DNA of 64,000 bases from Sipunculus nudus. Lineage: Eukaryota > Annelida > Sipuncula > Golfingiida > Sipunculidae. The DNA is taken from the NCBI GenBank assembly GCA_026874595.1, contig CM049308.1, forward strand, positions 14,031,501 to 14,095,500, written 5' to 3'. Every line of letters begins with the position of its first letter. Position 1 is the first letter of the stretch. Position numbers and translations under genes: made by a program. Positions 37,877 to 49,641 of this stretch are shown here, piece after piece. The notes beneath the pieces were generated by a model. The model searched no databases. It was not told the DNA's origin and saw nothing but the letters and a program-made list of their open reading frames with translations.

Positions 37877-37933
37877 GTCCAGAAGAGCAGACAGTGAAAC
37901 AACAACAGCTGATGTTAAATTCTCAATACAAGG
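37877..37933 (+). CDS. weak candidate cassette exon in intron 1
   Basis: Acceptor CATTTGCTTATAG, then 57 nt, phase 1-1, reading G-PEEQTVKQQQLMLNSQYK-G before a weak donor GTGTAT. It could insert 19 polar residues ahead of the membrane anchor. Without a donor the frame stops two codons later. Confidence 0.2.
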
Positions 37934-38919
37934 GTGTATGATAATTTTGTAAACGTGCTGTGTATGTTGTATTTTATGATTTTCTGGTTTTCACATGAGG
38001 GAGTTGTTTATGCTCCACAGGGCATTCATGCTGTCATTCCTTATGCCAAGATACAGGCTTGCTTTTCCAGCTGCAGCATATAATACATTCATTCGATTTG
38101 TCATCTTCACAAATGAATGCAATATTCATTCAGTCTCATGACCACAATACAGCTCCCAGTATTCCCTGACCACCATTGTATGGTGGAATGTGGGGACATC
38201 TGGTGAAGAATCTGTGTATTATTTATAGCACATGCCAAATGGACTGGTGTTCACATAAAGAAAACATATATAATTTGAATTTAGTAAAATAATGCATGGG
38301 CATGCATTGAATGTCCAATCATGATAGACACAGAATGTATGTTTTTGTGGAACAGGAAGGTGGACAAATTGGAATAAGGAGAAATGAACAGGAGATTGTA
38401 CTGCAACTATTCCTTTTAGGTGATGTTCTTGACAGTCCTATTCTTAAACCGGTAGATGCCTTTAAAGCCATGAGCAACCTTTTAAAGTGTCTAGCCCTAG
38501 TTTATGTTCCCATCCCCTATGAATATTCATGAGCTGTATGGACTGTGAGTGGTCTCTGCGTCTGTGGGAGAATGATAGACTGATGATTTCCTGGTACTCA
38601 AGAGGTTCTCTTTGATTCTAAATGTAGCCAGGATAGAGCCTGCCATGGCCCAGAGTAAATAAAATACTAGCTCTCAGACAGCATGGAACACAGCTACGTG
38701 GACATACATGATGCACTGGTTCACTGGAATTTATAGGATTTATGTGTTGACCTATTCCAGTCTCAAAGCCGGTTGCATTACAACCAAATCGGTGTACATA
38801 TGGGATATTTGTTGAGAAAAAGAACTTTTAACTTAGGGTTTGATTAAAGTTAAAGTAGTTTCCTAAGTATTTATGCTCTCAGTACTGACTTAGATCTATA
38901 TGATATAATCAGCTGTGTT

Positions 38920-40642
38920 TCTCCATTGTTTTTAGTGCTTCCTGAGGCTTATGCCTTATAATCAGCTCTTATATTCCTTGTCTTCTGTATCGTATAGACT
39001 GTCAGATTGATTTATTTTCAGCACTGATGAAGAGTCATTTGATCCACTGTTAATCTTAAGTATTCATTGTTGACCAAGTCATATGTCTTTTGTCAGCTTG
39101 TGTCAACTGTTATATTCATCTGTTTTCAGTACCAACAAATTTGTACGCCTTATAATCAGCTGTTATGTTCTATAGTTTCCAGAAGTAAATTAATATTATG
39201 CCATACTGATGCCAATGCCTTAAATTCAGTTGTTATATTCTTTAGTTTTCAGTACTGACCGAGGCTTATGCCTTATAATCAGCTGTTTCATTCTTATGTT
39301 TTCAGTACCAACTGAAGCTTATGCCTGTAACCAGCTGTTTCATTCTTGTGTTTTCAGTACCAACCAAGGCATATGCCTTATAATCAGCTGTTTCATTCTT
39401 CTGTTTTCAGTACCGATAGAAGCTTATGCCTTATAATCAGCTGTTTCATTCTTCTGTTTCAGTACTAACAGAGGCTTATTATAAGCCTGTAACCAGCTGT
39501 TTCATTTTTATGCCCCCGCCACAAAGTGGCCGGGGCATATAGTTTTACCCATGTCCGTCCTTCCGTCCTTCCGAAATCAAACAGTTGTACGGACTTTTTT
39601 TCACAATGCCTGCAGATATTGGCCTGATTTTTGGTGTGTGGGCAGATATAGACCAGTTACAGATCGAGTTCGCGTTTTGTCCAGGTTAACCTACTTTTGA
39701 CTGTTTAACGGCTCCTAAACTTAGAAAATTTCATGAAAAATAGAAATTTTCATGACAAGTACACATGTACGGACTTTTTTTCGCAATGCCTGCAGATATT
39801 GGCCTGATTTTTGGTGTGTTGGCAGATATAGACCAGTTACATATCGAGTTCGCGTTTTTTTCGAGTTGACCTATTTTTGACTGTTTTATGGCTCCTAAAC
39901 TTAGAAAATTTCATGAAAAATAGAAATTTTCATGACAAATACACATGTACGGACTTTTTTTCGCAATGCCTGCAGATATTGGCCTGATTTTTGGTGTGTG
40001 GGCAGATAATGACCAGTTACAGATCAAGTTCGCGTTTCCTCCGGGTTGACCTATTTTTGAATATTTTACGCCTCCTGAACATAGAAAATTTCATGAAAAA
40101 TATGAAATTTCATGACAAATACACATGTACGGACTTTTTTTCGCAATGCCTGCAGATACGGGCCTGATTTTTGGTGTGAAGGCAGATAATGTCCAGTTAC
40201 AGATCAAGTTCTTGTTTTGTCCCAGTTGACCTACTTTTGACCATTTGACTGCTCCTGAACTTAGAAAGTTTCATGAAAAATAGAAATTTTCATAACAAAT
40301 GCAAATGTACTGACTTTTTTTCCTCAATGCCTGCAGATACCACCATGGTTTTTTATGTGTGGGCAGATAATGACAGTTACAGATCGAGTTTGCACTTGTG
40401 CTATATAATCAGCTGTTTCATTCTTGTATTTTCAGTACCAACCAGTATGCCTTATAGTCAGCTGTTTCATTCTTCTGTTTTCATTACTGACAGAGGCTTA
40501 TGCCTGTAATCAGCTGTTTTATTCTTCTGTTTTCAGTACCGACCGAGGCTAATGCCTTATAATCAGCGGTTTCATTCTTCAGTTTTCAGTACCAACCGAG
40601 GCTTATGCCTTATAATCAGCTGTTTCATTCTTGTGTTTTCAG
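38920..40642 (+). repeat. 52-53 bp minisatellite made of copies of the exon-2 splice acceptor
   Basis: Each unit carries ATAATCAGCTGTTTCATTCT, a TTTTCAG acceptor, and the first ~20 bases of the transmembrane exon (TACCGACCGAGGCTTATGCC). AG ends at 38935, 39021, 39129, 39182, 39252, 39305, 39357, 39410 and 39462 on the left side, and at 40435, 40536, 40589 and the genuine 40642 on the right. One unit (junction 40484) has AT in place of AG. Spacing in the regular part is 52-53 bp; the leftmost copies are degenerate. A pearl-like element (39511-~40396) splits the array. In most regular decoys the exon frame runs V-P-T-E-A-Y-A-L and then TAA. The array is intron sequence and overlaps the true acceptor. 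Confidence 0.9.
39511..40396 (+). mobile_element. pearl-like element with 180-bp core repeats, inserted in the acceptor array
   Basis: Starts with an imperfect hairpin (CCCCGCCAC AAA GTGGCCGGGG), then CATATAGTTTTACCCATG and a short TCCG/TCCT microsatellite. Core repeats follow with exact 180-bp spacing: GGACTTTTTT-type starts at 39591, 39771, 39951, 40131 and 40311, the last cut short. The right end found in the related copy at 5531-6177 (ending CTAGTT) is missing, so this copy is truncated. No coding sequence is present, so it is non-autonomous. The hairpin, microsatellite and tandem-core layout matches bivalve pearl elements, thought to be mobilised by Helentrons. Confidence 0.75.
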
Positions 40643-40801
40643 TACCGACCGAGGCTTATGCCTTCCTTGGGGCGGTTGCAGTATTTCTCCTTCTCCTCAT
40701 AATTTTCTTCCTCTACCTGAACAAGAAGTTGTGTTTTGCTGAGTGGGGAGGGTTCCCCTGCATTGATCAGCCTAAGAAAAAACAAAAACCAGACAAGTTA
40801 G
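40643..40801 (+). CDS. SYT14-like: synaptotagmin-14/16-like gene, transmembrane exon
   Basis: 159-nt exon bounded by the acceptor TTGTGTTTTCAG and the donor G|GTGAGTACA, phase 1 at both ends. It encodes a short lumenal piece (VPTEAYA), a ~20-residue hydrophobic segment (FLGAVAVFLLLLIIFF) and a juxtamembrane stretch LYLNKKLCFAEWGGFPC, followed by a lysine-rich tail (KKKQKPDK). As I recall vertebrate synaptotagmin-14, it has a matching anchor and an N-K-K-x-C-F-E-x-x-G-G-F-P motif, and this is the basis for the family call. Members are single-pass membrane proteins with two C2 domains thought not to bind calcium, acting in vesicle or membrane trafficking. Its acceptor is the last unit of a tandem array of near-identical acceptors (38920-40642). 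Whether the gene is equivalent to SYT14 or SYT16 cannot be decided here. Confidence 0.85.
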
Positions 40802-41331
40802 GTGAGTACAGTCCTATGCAAAACTATGCATTAATGATGTTGCTTTTTGTGAAGTGTATTGGTCAGCCTGTTTTGTTGTTGTGTTTGATTTGGCCACTAG
40901 GTGGCACGATAAGTCATTGCCCACCACTCTTTTTAATGACAGTCTGATTGAAATGTAGTCTGTGTATAATTATAAATACATCAAAATTATTGCTGACAGG
41001 CCCTTGACATATCAGAATTAGTAGGTATTGTACCTGTGGCCTGTTAGAATTGGTACTAATTGGTACCAACTAATTGGTACAGTTTGCATGGTATAAGACA
41101 ATCTTTTACCCCAAGTGTAGCAAATTTTCTTTGTTCAGATTTCAGATATTTATTTACATTTTTATGCTCAATTTACAATTTTTGATAAACATAAAGAAAA
41201 ATAGTGTTTGGATAAACAATCCTCTACTTCTGTATCAAAATCTCAGTTTTAATAGTGTGTTGATGTTGTTTGGTGTTGTCTGTTGCTATGGTGATTAATT
41301 ACTGTCTTGTGTGCATGTTTACCTTGAACAG

Positions 41332-41349
41332 GAAGGAAGAAACGTAAAG
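41332..41349 (+). CDS. candidate 18-nt cassette microexon
   Basis: Acceptor CCTTGAACAG and donor GTAGGTAG bracket 18 nt (GAAGGAAGAAACGTAAAG). Read in phase 1 after the transmembrane exon it encodes G-R-K-K-R-K and ends in phase 1 with G, which rejoins the large exon (G+AT = Asp). Its length is a multiple of three, so including or skipping it keeps the frame. It would insert a basic patch just after the membrane anchor's lysine-rich tail. A TGC lies about 19 nt upstream of the acceptor; neuronal microexons in animals are often preceded by such a motif. The call rests on phase and splice signals alone, so chance occurrence is possible. Confidence 0.45.
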
Positions 41350-41829
41350 GTAGGTAGTGTATGACCCAGCAATGGGAATGGGGTTTGCATGTACTCTGGT
41401 TATGATGGGTAGTTATAGCTACAGGTATGGCTATAGCTATGGCGGATTGGAGTACAACCGCTTCCATGGATAAGGTGTGCTTCTGTTATGTATGGTATCA
41501 GTGACTCAGGTAAATAAAGGCAGGACAAAGTTTAGTTTGTAAAAATATATGATATATAATTTTCACACTCACATTTTACGGTATAGTGATCTTTTGCATG
41601 TCACCCAGTGGAGAGCATTCGCGCAGGATTCTTTTGCATGATATCACACAGAAATATCAAATATTATAACAAGTAATTTAATATAATCTTGTCAAATAAA
41701 CCTATCAGCTTTCTTTTTTTTAAGTATACTTTATTACAGGGTACTAGATATAGCAACTATGCCTCCATCAAAGCTACATGAAATTTCATATGAAAAAAGG
41801 GAAGAAAAACCAAAAAAGTAAAAGATTTT

Positions 41830-41893
41830 CTGTTATGGGATTTGAACCAAAGTCGCTGCTTCATTGAGTGCATTTCTTTCCACTAGGAAATTC
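41830..41893 (-). repeat. tRNA-like SINE head
   Basis: On the minus strand TTTCCTAGTGGAA (A-box-like) is followed by a B box GGTTCAAATCC at 41838-41848. Same layout as the element at 43143; no complete tRNA fold. Confidence 0.45.
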
Positions 41894-43142
41894 ATCAGGA
41901 GAAGTGTTTTAGAAAGGCCGTCTGTGAAAGAATTTATCTGGAAGTCATACTGAATCAGTGCTTTAGTTTTAAGAGACATTTCTGCTACCAGAAATAATTC
42001 CTGAAAGTTCGATAAAAAAATAATATTGAAGACCAATAATTCCCAAATGTTTGTGTAAAAATATCTGAAAAGAATATTGAGTAATTCTTCATCAGAAAAA
42101 AAAAGCAAAAAAAAAAAAAAAAACACTGATAATAGAAAATAAAAAAAAGAATGTAACATTACTTCACTGTAAACACAAATCCTCACTTAAGTGAAGCAAA
42201 GTGACCCTTACCCTTGACTCTGCTTTCTTCGGCATCAGTGTGGGTCATCTGTACCAGTGGACTAGATGCAAACCAAGCCAGGTTATAAAGTAAACGTGCC
42301 TGGCCACTATTTGCAGAGGCATTCAGTTATGAATATTAAACATCTTTTTGTCCACATCTTAATGGAAATCCATTTCAATCAAACCTTCTCTACATCCTCC
42401 AGTGAGCTCTTGTGGGACCTCTCGTCTTGAAAACAAATTTATCACGAACAGTTAGTGTCAGTTCCTTTTGGATCTACTATATTTAGCCACTAATTCTTTA
42501 GCCAGCTCTCTGTAAATTTAATATTTCTCTTGAAGCTGATTGTGACATGAATTAAATCATTTAAGATGAACTAAGTGGATCACTTTCTCGGTAAATCTGT
42601 ATGGAATAAATGATTTCCTGTGAAAGAAAAGTCTCCAGTATGAGCACAAGTATTGACAGAGACTGCGATAGATCAATTTGTAAGTTTTATCTGGTGGTGT
42701 CCATGATTTTCAGGCTATCAATTATCCCCAACAAGGTTATACTACATAAGTGACAGTCAGAGAGTATTTGTTTCTTTGTAGAAAAATCAAACAAACTTAA
42801 GTTATAACATAGCCTCCTTTTGTGCAGGTTTTTTTTTTTTTTTTTGTAAATGATGTGAATTATTGGTAGTTTTGTTTGGTACCTCCATCAGAGAGGTAAT
42901 GTTATAACCTGGGTTTGTTTGTTTATCTGTGATTAAGATCGGTCAAAACTTTGGATAGGTTATAAGAAAAAATAGGGGATTGTGATCTCTTTAGCAATAA
43001 GCAAACATATTTTGGTGATTTTGATCCACATATGGACTCAGGATTATATGTTCACAGTACATTTCTCCATTACTTATAATATAATTTCATATAATTAGTT
43101 ATCTCCATGAAAATAAAATCAAGAAAATTAATATTCAGCTGA

Positions 43143-43196
43143 TTAGTCCAGTGGAAGCACTTGTACGCTTGGCAGCAGCCAGAATTCAAGTCCCAT
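43143..43196 (+). repeat. tRNA-like SINE head
   Basis: A-box-like TTAGTCCAGTGG (43143-43154) and B-box-like GAATTCAAGTCCC (43182-43194) at tRNA-like spacing, without a full cloverleaf. Suggests a degenerate tRNA-derived SINE. Confidence 0.4.
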
Positions 43197-43320
43197 TACA
43201 GGTAAATTCTTCAAGAAAATTTATTTTTCAGTTTGTTTGCAAAGATGAGAAAGCTTGATGTAACAAGAAATACTTGTATTTGTGCTCTTCTGATGACCTT
43301 CTAATTTAGCTTAATTTTAG

Positions 43321-43365
43321 ACAAACTGATGGGAACACCATCAACAGAAGTAGCTTCAAAATTCT
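43321..43365 (+). CDS. weak candidate cassette exon in the synaptotagmin-like gene
   Basis: Strong acceptor (CTTCTAATTTAGCTTAATTTTAG). In phase 1 it reads D-KLMGTPSTEVASKF. A donor GTGTGA at 43366 would give a 45-nt, phase 1-1 exon compatible with its neighbours; the stronger GTGAGT at 43368 would not keep the frame. It falls in the 11.4-kb intron between the microexon and the giant exon. Confidence 0.22.
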
Positions 43366-46263
43366 GTGTGAGTTGTATTCACAATATATCACATTTAATC
43401 CCAATTATAATAATATTATTTTAAAATATTTATTAAAATTTGTGATAAAACCTTATGAAAAGATTTAAATAAGTATTCATTTCCCAAAGAATAATAATTA
43501 AATGGAGATATTTATTTTATTTGATATATATTTATTCTGTATTTGCATATGCATTTATGAATTTATTTACAGCAAACTGTCATCTGTGTTCTTATAAATT
43601 ATGCTTTATCTTCTTCTGTGGATTCATGTTCCTTAACAGATTTAATAATGTGCATGTATATATATTATTATATAAATATATATGTATTATGGTTGCTTGT
43701 TATTTATATAAAAAAAATGGTCAAGCACTACTACAGGAAAATGTATGTTTAGTAATATTTTAAATTTACCATCCAGCACTATTTATATTGTGTATAAGAA
43801 ATTCCTATTGGTCAAAGTTTGCATCACTAACCCAGTAACATTGGGATCATATATTATGGGTCATACATCTATATTTTAAACTTACACTTCCATCTCCAGA
43901 TTGTTTTGAGAGAGAATACACAAAAAATGTCACAAACGGTCAATCTGTATAGGGATTCAGACTTTGGCTGCAATCTTTGTGAGTGTTTGCAGTACCCATT
44001 GGACCAGTCTGCTGACTGAGCATATAAGACCCACAAAGGGTAGAGCTACTGCATTTGGATATTGATGTTTTAAAATTTAATTAGTTCTTTAATACAAGGT
44101 ATTGTTTCATCCAGCCCCAAGTTTTTGGTCATCTGTTTTAAAAATCCTTCTAGGAGAATTGCAAGCAAACAAACATGTTTGGAAACATTCCCCTCTGAAT
44201 CTCTTGGTAAAAGAATTAAAAGCTGCAAGGAGAAGCATCTGTCAATTGTTTAAGTGCCAAGATATGATGACACAGCAAGAATATCACTTGTGAATCCCAG
44301 TGTCAATGTAACAAAGGCCTTTTAATACCTGTCACTCTGACTATGTGTAAGTGTTAAGAGCACTCAGTTACCCAAAGAAACATTGATATTTAAATCACAG
44401 TCTGTGTCACAAATCCAGAAATGTGGTGTCCTACAATCCAGTGAGCTCAACTTCTCTTCAAAATGTAATATATTTAATTATAATCTAGCACCCCAGTCCA
44501 CCTAGTTTTTCACAATATTTCTTTTACATTTATTTTGTTTGCCACTGTAAATTAGTAGTTAACAAAGGAGGTAATGTTGGGGGTTTTGATTAATTCATAG
44601 ACATTCTATGTCTTTAGAATAATTAAATATATATGATGGTGTTGTATAGTGTTGAAAGAGCTGCAGAAATGATGGTGTCAGTTCTTTGGCTGTATCTGTT
44701 TATCCATGTTATGTAGGACTGGTGAATGTGTTATGTAACAAAAGTGTGACAATTTACAAATAATCATCTCTATGAATCGTCAAATGTATGTAGTTTAAAA
44801 TCGTCAGCTTGGGTCATCACTGATATGTCACAAGACTGTACATCTGTTAAGTCATTTCGTTCTGAATTAATATGGCATCCAGACCTGAGAGAGTATTATT
44901 TTGCTGTAGGATAATCGCCACAATTGTCTGGCCGGTTTGCCTCTGAGGTAAACCAACGGTAGCTTTAGTGCTTTTTATTAAAATAATCACGAAAATATTG
45001 GTGGACAGGGTTAGTGGATAGAAGTATAGTGAAACAAGGTCAGGATGTACAACTGCTGAGTTAATTTATGATTAAATATAATGATCTGTATAAATACACT
45101 TGTTGTACTGTTAGCTCACTGTGGGTTGAGCTGGGTTGGGTATAGGTAAGTCCATTGAGGTAAAATATGTATTGTGATGTACTTCAAGTGGTACATGATA
45201 CGTATTCATAAAATGCTTAACCTTTCTTTGTGTATCATTTCTGATTAAAAGCTCTGTGGATAAAGATTTTCCTAAACAAATAAAAAAAAAGGACTGATAT
45301 AAGTCTATCAATGCTCACAGGCGCCATATTGTAATGAAGGCACCGATAACTGTATATACACATTCCTCATCAAGTCCATTATGTGACAGTAGATGATCTA
45401 ATTTGTGACCTAATTGGTCAATATAATAAATAAAAGCAGTTTAAGTTTAAAAAATAACTCAGATTATAGTTTAGGTTAGGGTTGTGTGACTATATATGTG
45501 AGCAGTTTTTGTGTTTCATCGGTATGACTATACAGCATGGGTAGCGTATCTGTAACCATATTGATGTGGCATATCGATATGTATCGATATATCGGTATAT
45601 TGATACAGCCCTAGTGAGTACTTAGTTGGTCAATAAATGATTCATGGTGGCTGTTCAGATGCTTGTAAACACATTTGGGTCATATTTCATTATTATTAAT
45701 ATTTAATTTAATTTAAGTCCCATATAATGTTATTATTAAATTGTTGTCACATAAAACCTGATGAAAGAGACATTCTATGCTCCATTATTAAGTCATAATG
45801 GACAATCAGGAGTTACAAATAAAAGCTTTAAAATTGATAACATGTCAAGTTGATTGATAAAACTGGCATTGCTATTAATTTCTTTAATTAAACCTTACAG
45901 TTTTGTAATCAATATTATCATTAATACTTTTTCAGATAAATGATTTAGTATTAAATAAAAGCAACTTTACACCCAAACACAAGATATCTCATTCATTGTG
46001 TATAAACTGTATTCAGTTTTAAAATAACGGTTGTGTTCAAATGTTCATGCATGGGCTTTACTGAATTTACAATTAACATGCTAACAGTTTGTGTTCTGTT
46101 TAAATTTCTATTCAAATTTAATCTGTTTTGAACTGTTTTCTATGTTAACATTTGCATTTTTTTTTTAACATATGCATTTTGATAACTAACTGTATTTGTA
46201 TTTTTGTTCATTTTATAATTAGTGACTTTTGTATTAAAGGTTTGATTGGCAGGTCATTCATTG

Positions 46264-47243
46264 TATCCCCAGAAAAAGTCGGGGGATTCTATGTTTTCAT
46301 ACCGGTCCCGCCGCCGCCGCCGCCGCCGCCGCATATAAATCTTGTTGGCTGGATAACTCAAAAAATATTTCACGGATCTTTACCAAACTTGGTATATGTA
46401 TAGATATGGGTGAGAGGAAGAGGCCTATTTAAAATGAGGTCATGAACTTGACTTGGAGAGTGTCCTTGACCTTGAATAGGTCCAATCTTGGGGAAAATCA
46501 CACAAATTCTTAAATATCTCAAGTTATCTTGTATGGATTGATCCCAAAATCAAGTTGATGGAAGATCATGGATAGGGTTGTCATGTTCCAGAAACTGGTG
46601 GCGCCACCTATTATTCTTTACCTGTTTTCGTGCCTTTTAATACCCCAAAATTGCTACTTGACAATACTGTGAGCATTACAAGTAAAAAACTAACGGACAG
46701 ATTTCTTTTATATTATGCATATATACATAGATATGGGTTATGGGATGATGTTTATTTAAGTTGGGGTCATATCCTTTCCTATGAGAGTGGCCTTGACCTT
46801 GAATATTGCCATATATGGTGAAAATTACACAAAATCATTAATATCTCAATAAGGAATGCATTGATTGGTCCAAAAATCAACTTGACCGAAGATCTTGGAT
46901 AGTGTTGTCATGTTCCGGAAACTGATAGCACCACCTGTTATTCTTTTACTTGTTTCCGTGCCGTTTAATACCCCATCATTGCCACTTAACAGTACTGTGA
47001 GCATTATAAGTCAAAAACTAATAGACAGATTTCTTTCATGCATATTATGCATATACATAGACATGGGTTAGGGGATGATGTATATTGAAATTTGGATCAT
47101 GACCTTTTCTATGAGAATGACCTTTTCTATGAGTGTGGTCTGATATTAATTGTTGCTGAAGATGGGGGGCCTATTCTTAAAGGGGGGGGGGATTAATTGT
47201 CTGGGGATACTATGGCACCTGCGGTGCCAAGAAATATCTAGTT
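46264..47243 (+). mobile_element. pearl-like element with GCC microsatellite and ~330-bp core repeats
   Basis: Begins GTATCCCCAGA; the inverted copy TCTGGGGATAC lies at about 47198-47208. After the left end come CTATGTTTTCATACC and eight GCC triplets, then two or three core copies around ACCTTGACCTTGAATA, ATACCCCA and ACAGATTTCTTT with a spacing of roughly 330 bp. The right end is a small hairpin (GCACC TGC GGTGC) and then ATATCTAGTT, the same CTAGTT terminus as the element at 5531. A run of nine or more G lies at about 47182. No coding capacity. Confidence 0.65.
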
Positions 47244-47279
47244 TCTTTTTGAGTGACAGCTCATCCCCCAGCGTAACCG

Positions 47280-47760
47280 TCTGAACAGGCCACAGGCTCA
47301 GAGAGAAATGCCCCTGACGTGGTTTGCTTAGGGCCTTGGGCACTTAGGATGCTCGGCCGGTGAGCTGTAATTCAAACGAAACGTAACAACAAAGGCTGCG
47401 TGCACACCTCGCTTGCTGGTTTCAGTTCTGCAGACAACAGATACATGGCTATGCTAACACAGTCATAATGTCATAATCGAATCGGTCGATGATGCGAGAA
47501 TGCAGTGGGAGCAATTTAAATTCGACCGGAAACTCAATAAGCGGCGCTTGAAGCGCAGCAATGGGCGGAGCCAGGATGCCTGTCGAGTGTTTATTTATTG
47601 GCATCTGATTGGCTGCTTGTCACATCATACTCACGTTTATTTCAGTGGAAAACGAACCGCCATCTGGTGTCTAAATATATCATAAACGGTCAAAGCTGGC
47701 AGCGTGAAAATTGGTTGCTTCTTTAGAAGTGCAAGATTTCCGCTGCCTGGGGAGCGTAAT
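47280..47760. promoter_or_regulatory. CG-rich patch in the third intron, possible promoter
   Basis: Begins just after the pearl-like element ending at 47243. It contains far more CpG than its surroundings (CGAATCGGTCGATGATGCG, AAGCGGCGCTTGAAGCGC), a GC-box-like ATGGGCGGAGCC and an inverted CCAAT (GATTGGCTGC). These features suggest an unmethylated promoter-like region, perhaps for a shorter transcript starting inside the gene. The 61-codon frame from 47500 (FKFDRKLNKRRLKRSNGRSQ) is not convincing alone. Confidence 0.3.
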
Positions 47761-49225
47761 TGCAATATGCCACCACACATCACTGTATACTGCAATAAGA
47801 AAATTGTAGGCAATACCTAACCTAACATATAGCTAGAAGTTTAACATGCAGGTGGTACATCTTTAACTGGATAGGTTTCATGAAGCCCAAGGCATGGGGG
47901 ACTTACATTATTGGCTCAAAATATGAGCCGAATGCTGACTTTCCATCAGTGCAGTAAATTCACTTATCAATTTGCCACAGCTTCACCACACATGCAGTAG
48001 GAACTTAAATGTGTTGAATGCATATTCTGTTGATATTTGATGAGAAGCAGGCTGAATAGGATTTGTGAAATAGAGTTCCTGCTTTAGAAAATATATGTTC
48101 AATACTATGGTTATCTTTTTGTTCGCAAGAGTTTCAAATTTGCAGTATTGGCAAAAGGGGAATATCAAAAATGTAAAAACCTTTGTGAATAATAGATCCT
48201 GTCGTTGAAAATTGAAAACTGAAAGGTTGACATTATGAATAAAAAAAGAGTTTGATTACAGGATTTTGTGCACATTATGTTAGATATAATTAATTAACAT
48301 AATAATGGCTATACTCTGTGTATAGGGATTTTGTTTTGTGAGATCATAAAAATGGAGTCCTGGCCATACACTGAAAAGGTAAAAATCACGAAAATTTGAC
48401 AATTTGCAAATATGACACCACTCACAGTATATGGCAGTTATTATATTTTTATTTTCATTAACAGTAAATGGTAGCTCTTAATACATGATATGGGCTTACT
48501 TTGTTAATATTGTAATTGTGCCTAAAGGCACTATCATGATGTATGAAGATGTATTCCGGGACATGCAGGAAAAGGCAGGGCCCCCTTCAGACTGTCCTAT
48601 GATATGTTATTTTGCTCAGTAATGTCCTATACTAAGCTCTACTTCACCAAAGCCAACATGAAAACTTAACATGCTGATGATGATGATGAAAAAGTGCTGC
48701 CACCTAGTGTTTAGGTGATGAACAAAGTAGGCATTCTGGGGGTTATTGTCTGCTTAGATAAATGCAAAAGTGTATCCTCATCAAGATATATTTGCAATTT
48801 GGATCAGCATGTTATGGTTTCTGGTGACCCACACACACACACATGCACACATACAAATCTCCTCATTTAAGTGCTAGATTTACACATTTCCTGGGTTGGC
48901 TAAAGCAAAAGGGCCTTATAATCTATAGGGACTTCTACTTCCTTCAGAATTTAATAATACTAATTAAATAATACCATATATTGAAATCATTTGAATTTGA
49001 TATAAATCAGTGGTGTATCAAGATTAAATACAGTGTAAACACAAATAAAAGATAAAAATTCACATTATTAGGAGTGATGAATACCTTGTTGCTCTTTGTT
49101 TCACTATTTATAGGTTTATCAAACAGATACCCCCAAAAATTACATTTACAATAGGCCTTTGATAGTCATCTGGTGGCTAGGTTATAAATCAATTTACTAT
49201 ATTGTTATCAGTGTTGATCTTGGTC

Positions 49226-49641
49226 CCATGCCTCCGCTGAATGGGGGACATTGGTTAAGGTTTGGTTGTCTTTCTGTCTGTCTGTCTGCCTGTCCATCCA
49301 TCAGGTTTTTGTTTCTGTGAGATAACTTTCCTAAAAATTATCTGATTTGGGTCAGTGATTGCTCTCATGCATACCTTGGTTGGGATTGGTTTTGGAGTGT
49401 CTGTCTGAAAATTTATTATCACCAGCTCCAAAACAAAAAATTTCCCCTTTTGTTCCCAGTTCTCAACCAAACTTATGACATTTTTAGACATCTTCAGGAG
49501 ACAATGAAAACTAAAACACAGCTGCTATGACATGTTGAGACATCTTCAGGGAAAAATAAAAACTAAAACATATTAGAGAAGGCAAGCAGGGGACAACAAG
49601 AGGCGGAAGCGGAGGACATAAATTCCACAAATTTGCTTGTT
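49226..49641 (+). mobile_element. pearl-like element, same family as 2519
   Basis: Left end CCATGCCTCCGCTGAATGGG (hairpin-capable), then GGACATTGG, a CTGT microsatellite and a single core (GTCAGTGATTGCTCTCATGC), ending GAGGACATAAATTCCACAAA. A direct repeat of ~50 bp (TTCAGGAGACAATGAAAACT and a near copy) sits in the right half. Non-coding. Confidence 0.65.

Larger units (their letters stand above)
30610..38919. other. intron 1 sequence
   Basis: Apart from the two minisatellites, the CATC microsatellite and the weak exon at 37877, this is AT-rich intron. A 73-codon + frame at 38311-38532 (LLGDVLDSPILKPVDAFKAM) looks protein-like but has no supporting signal. Confidence 0.5.

Noticed and set aside
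40552-40947. 131-codon frame running through the transmembrane exon from an upstream ATG
   Set aside because: It reads the last two decoy repeats (intron) and continues past the donor. The spliced exon 40643-40801 explains the real coding part.
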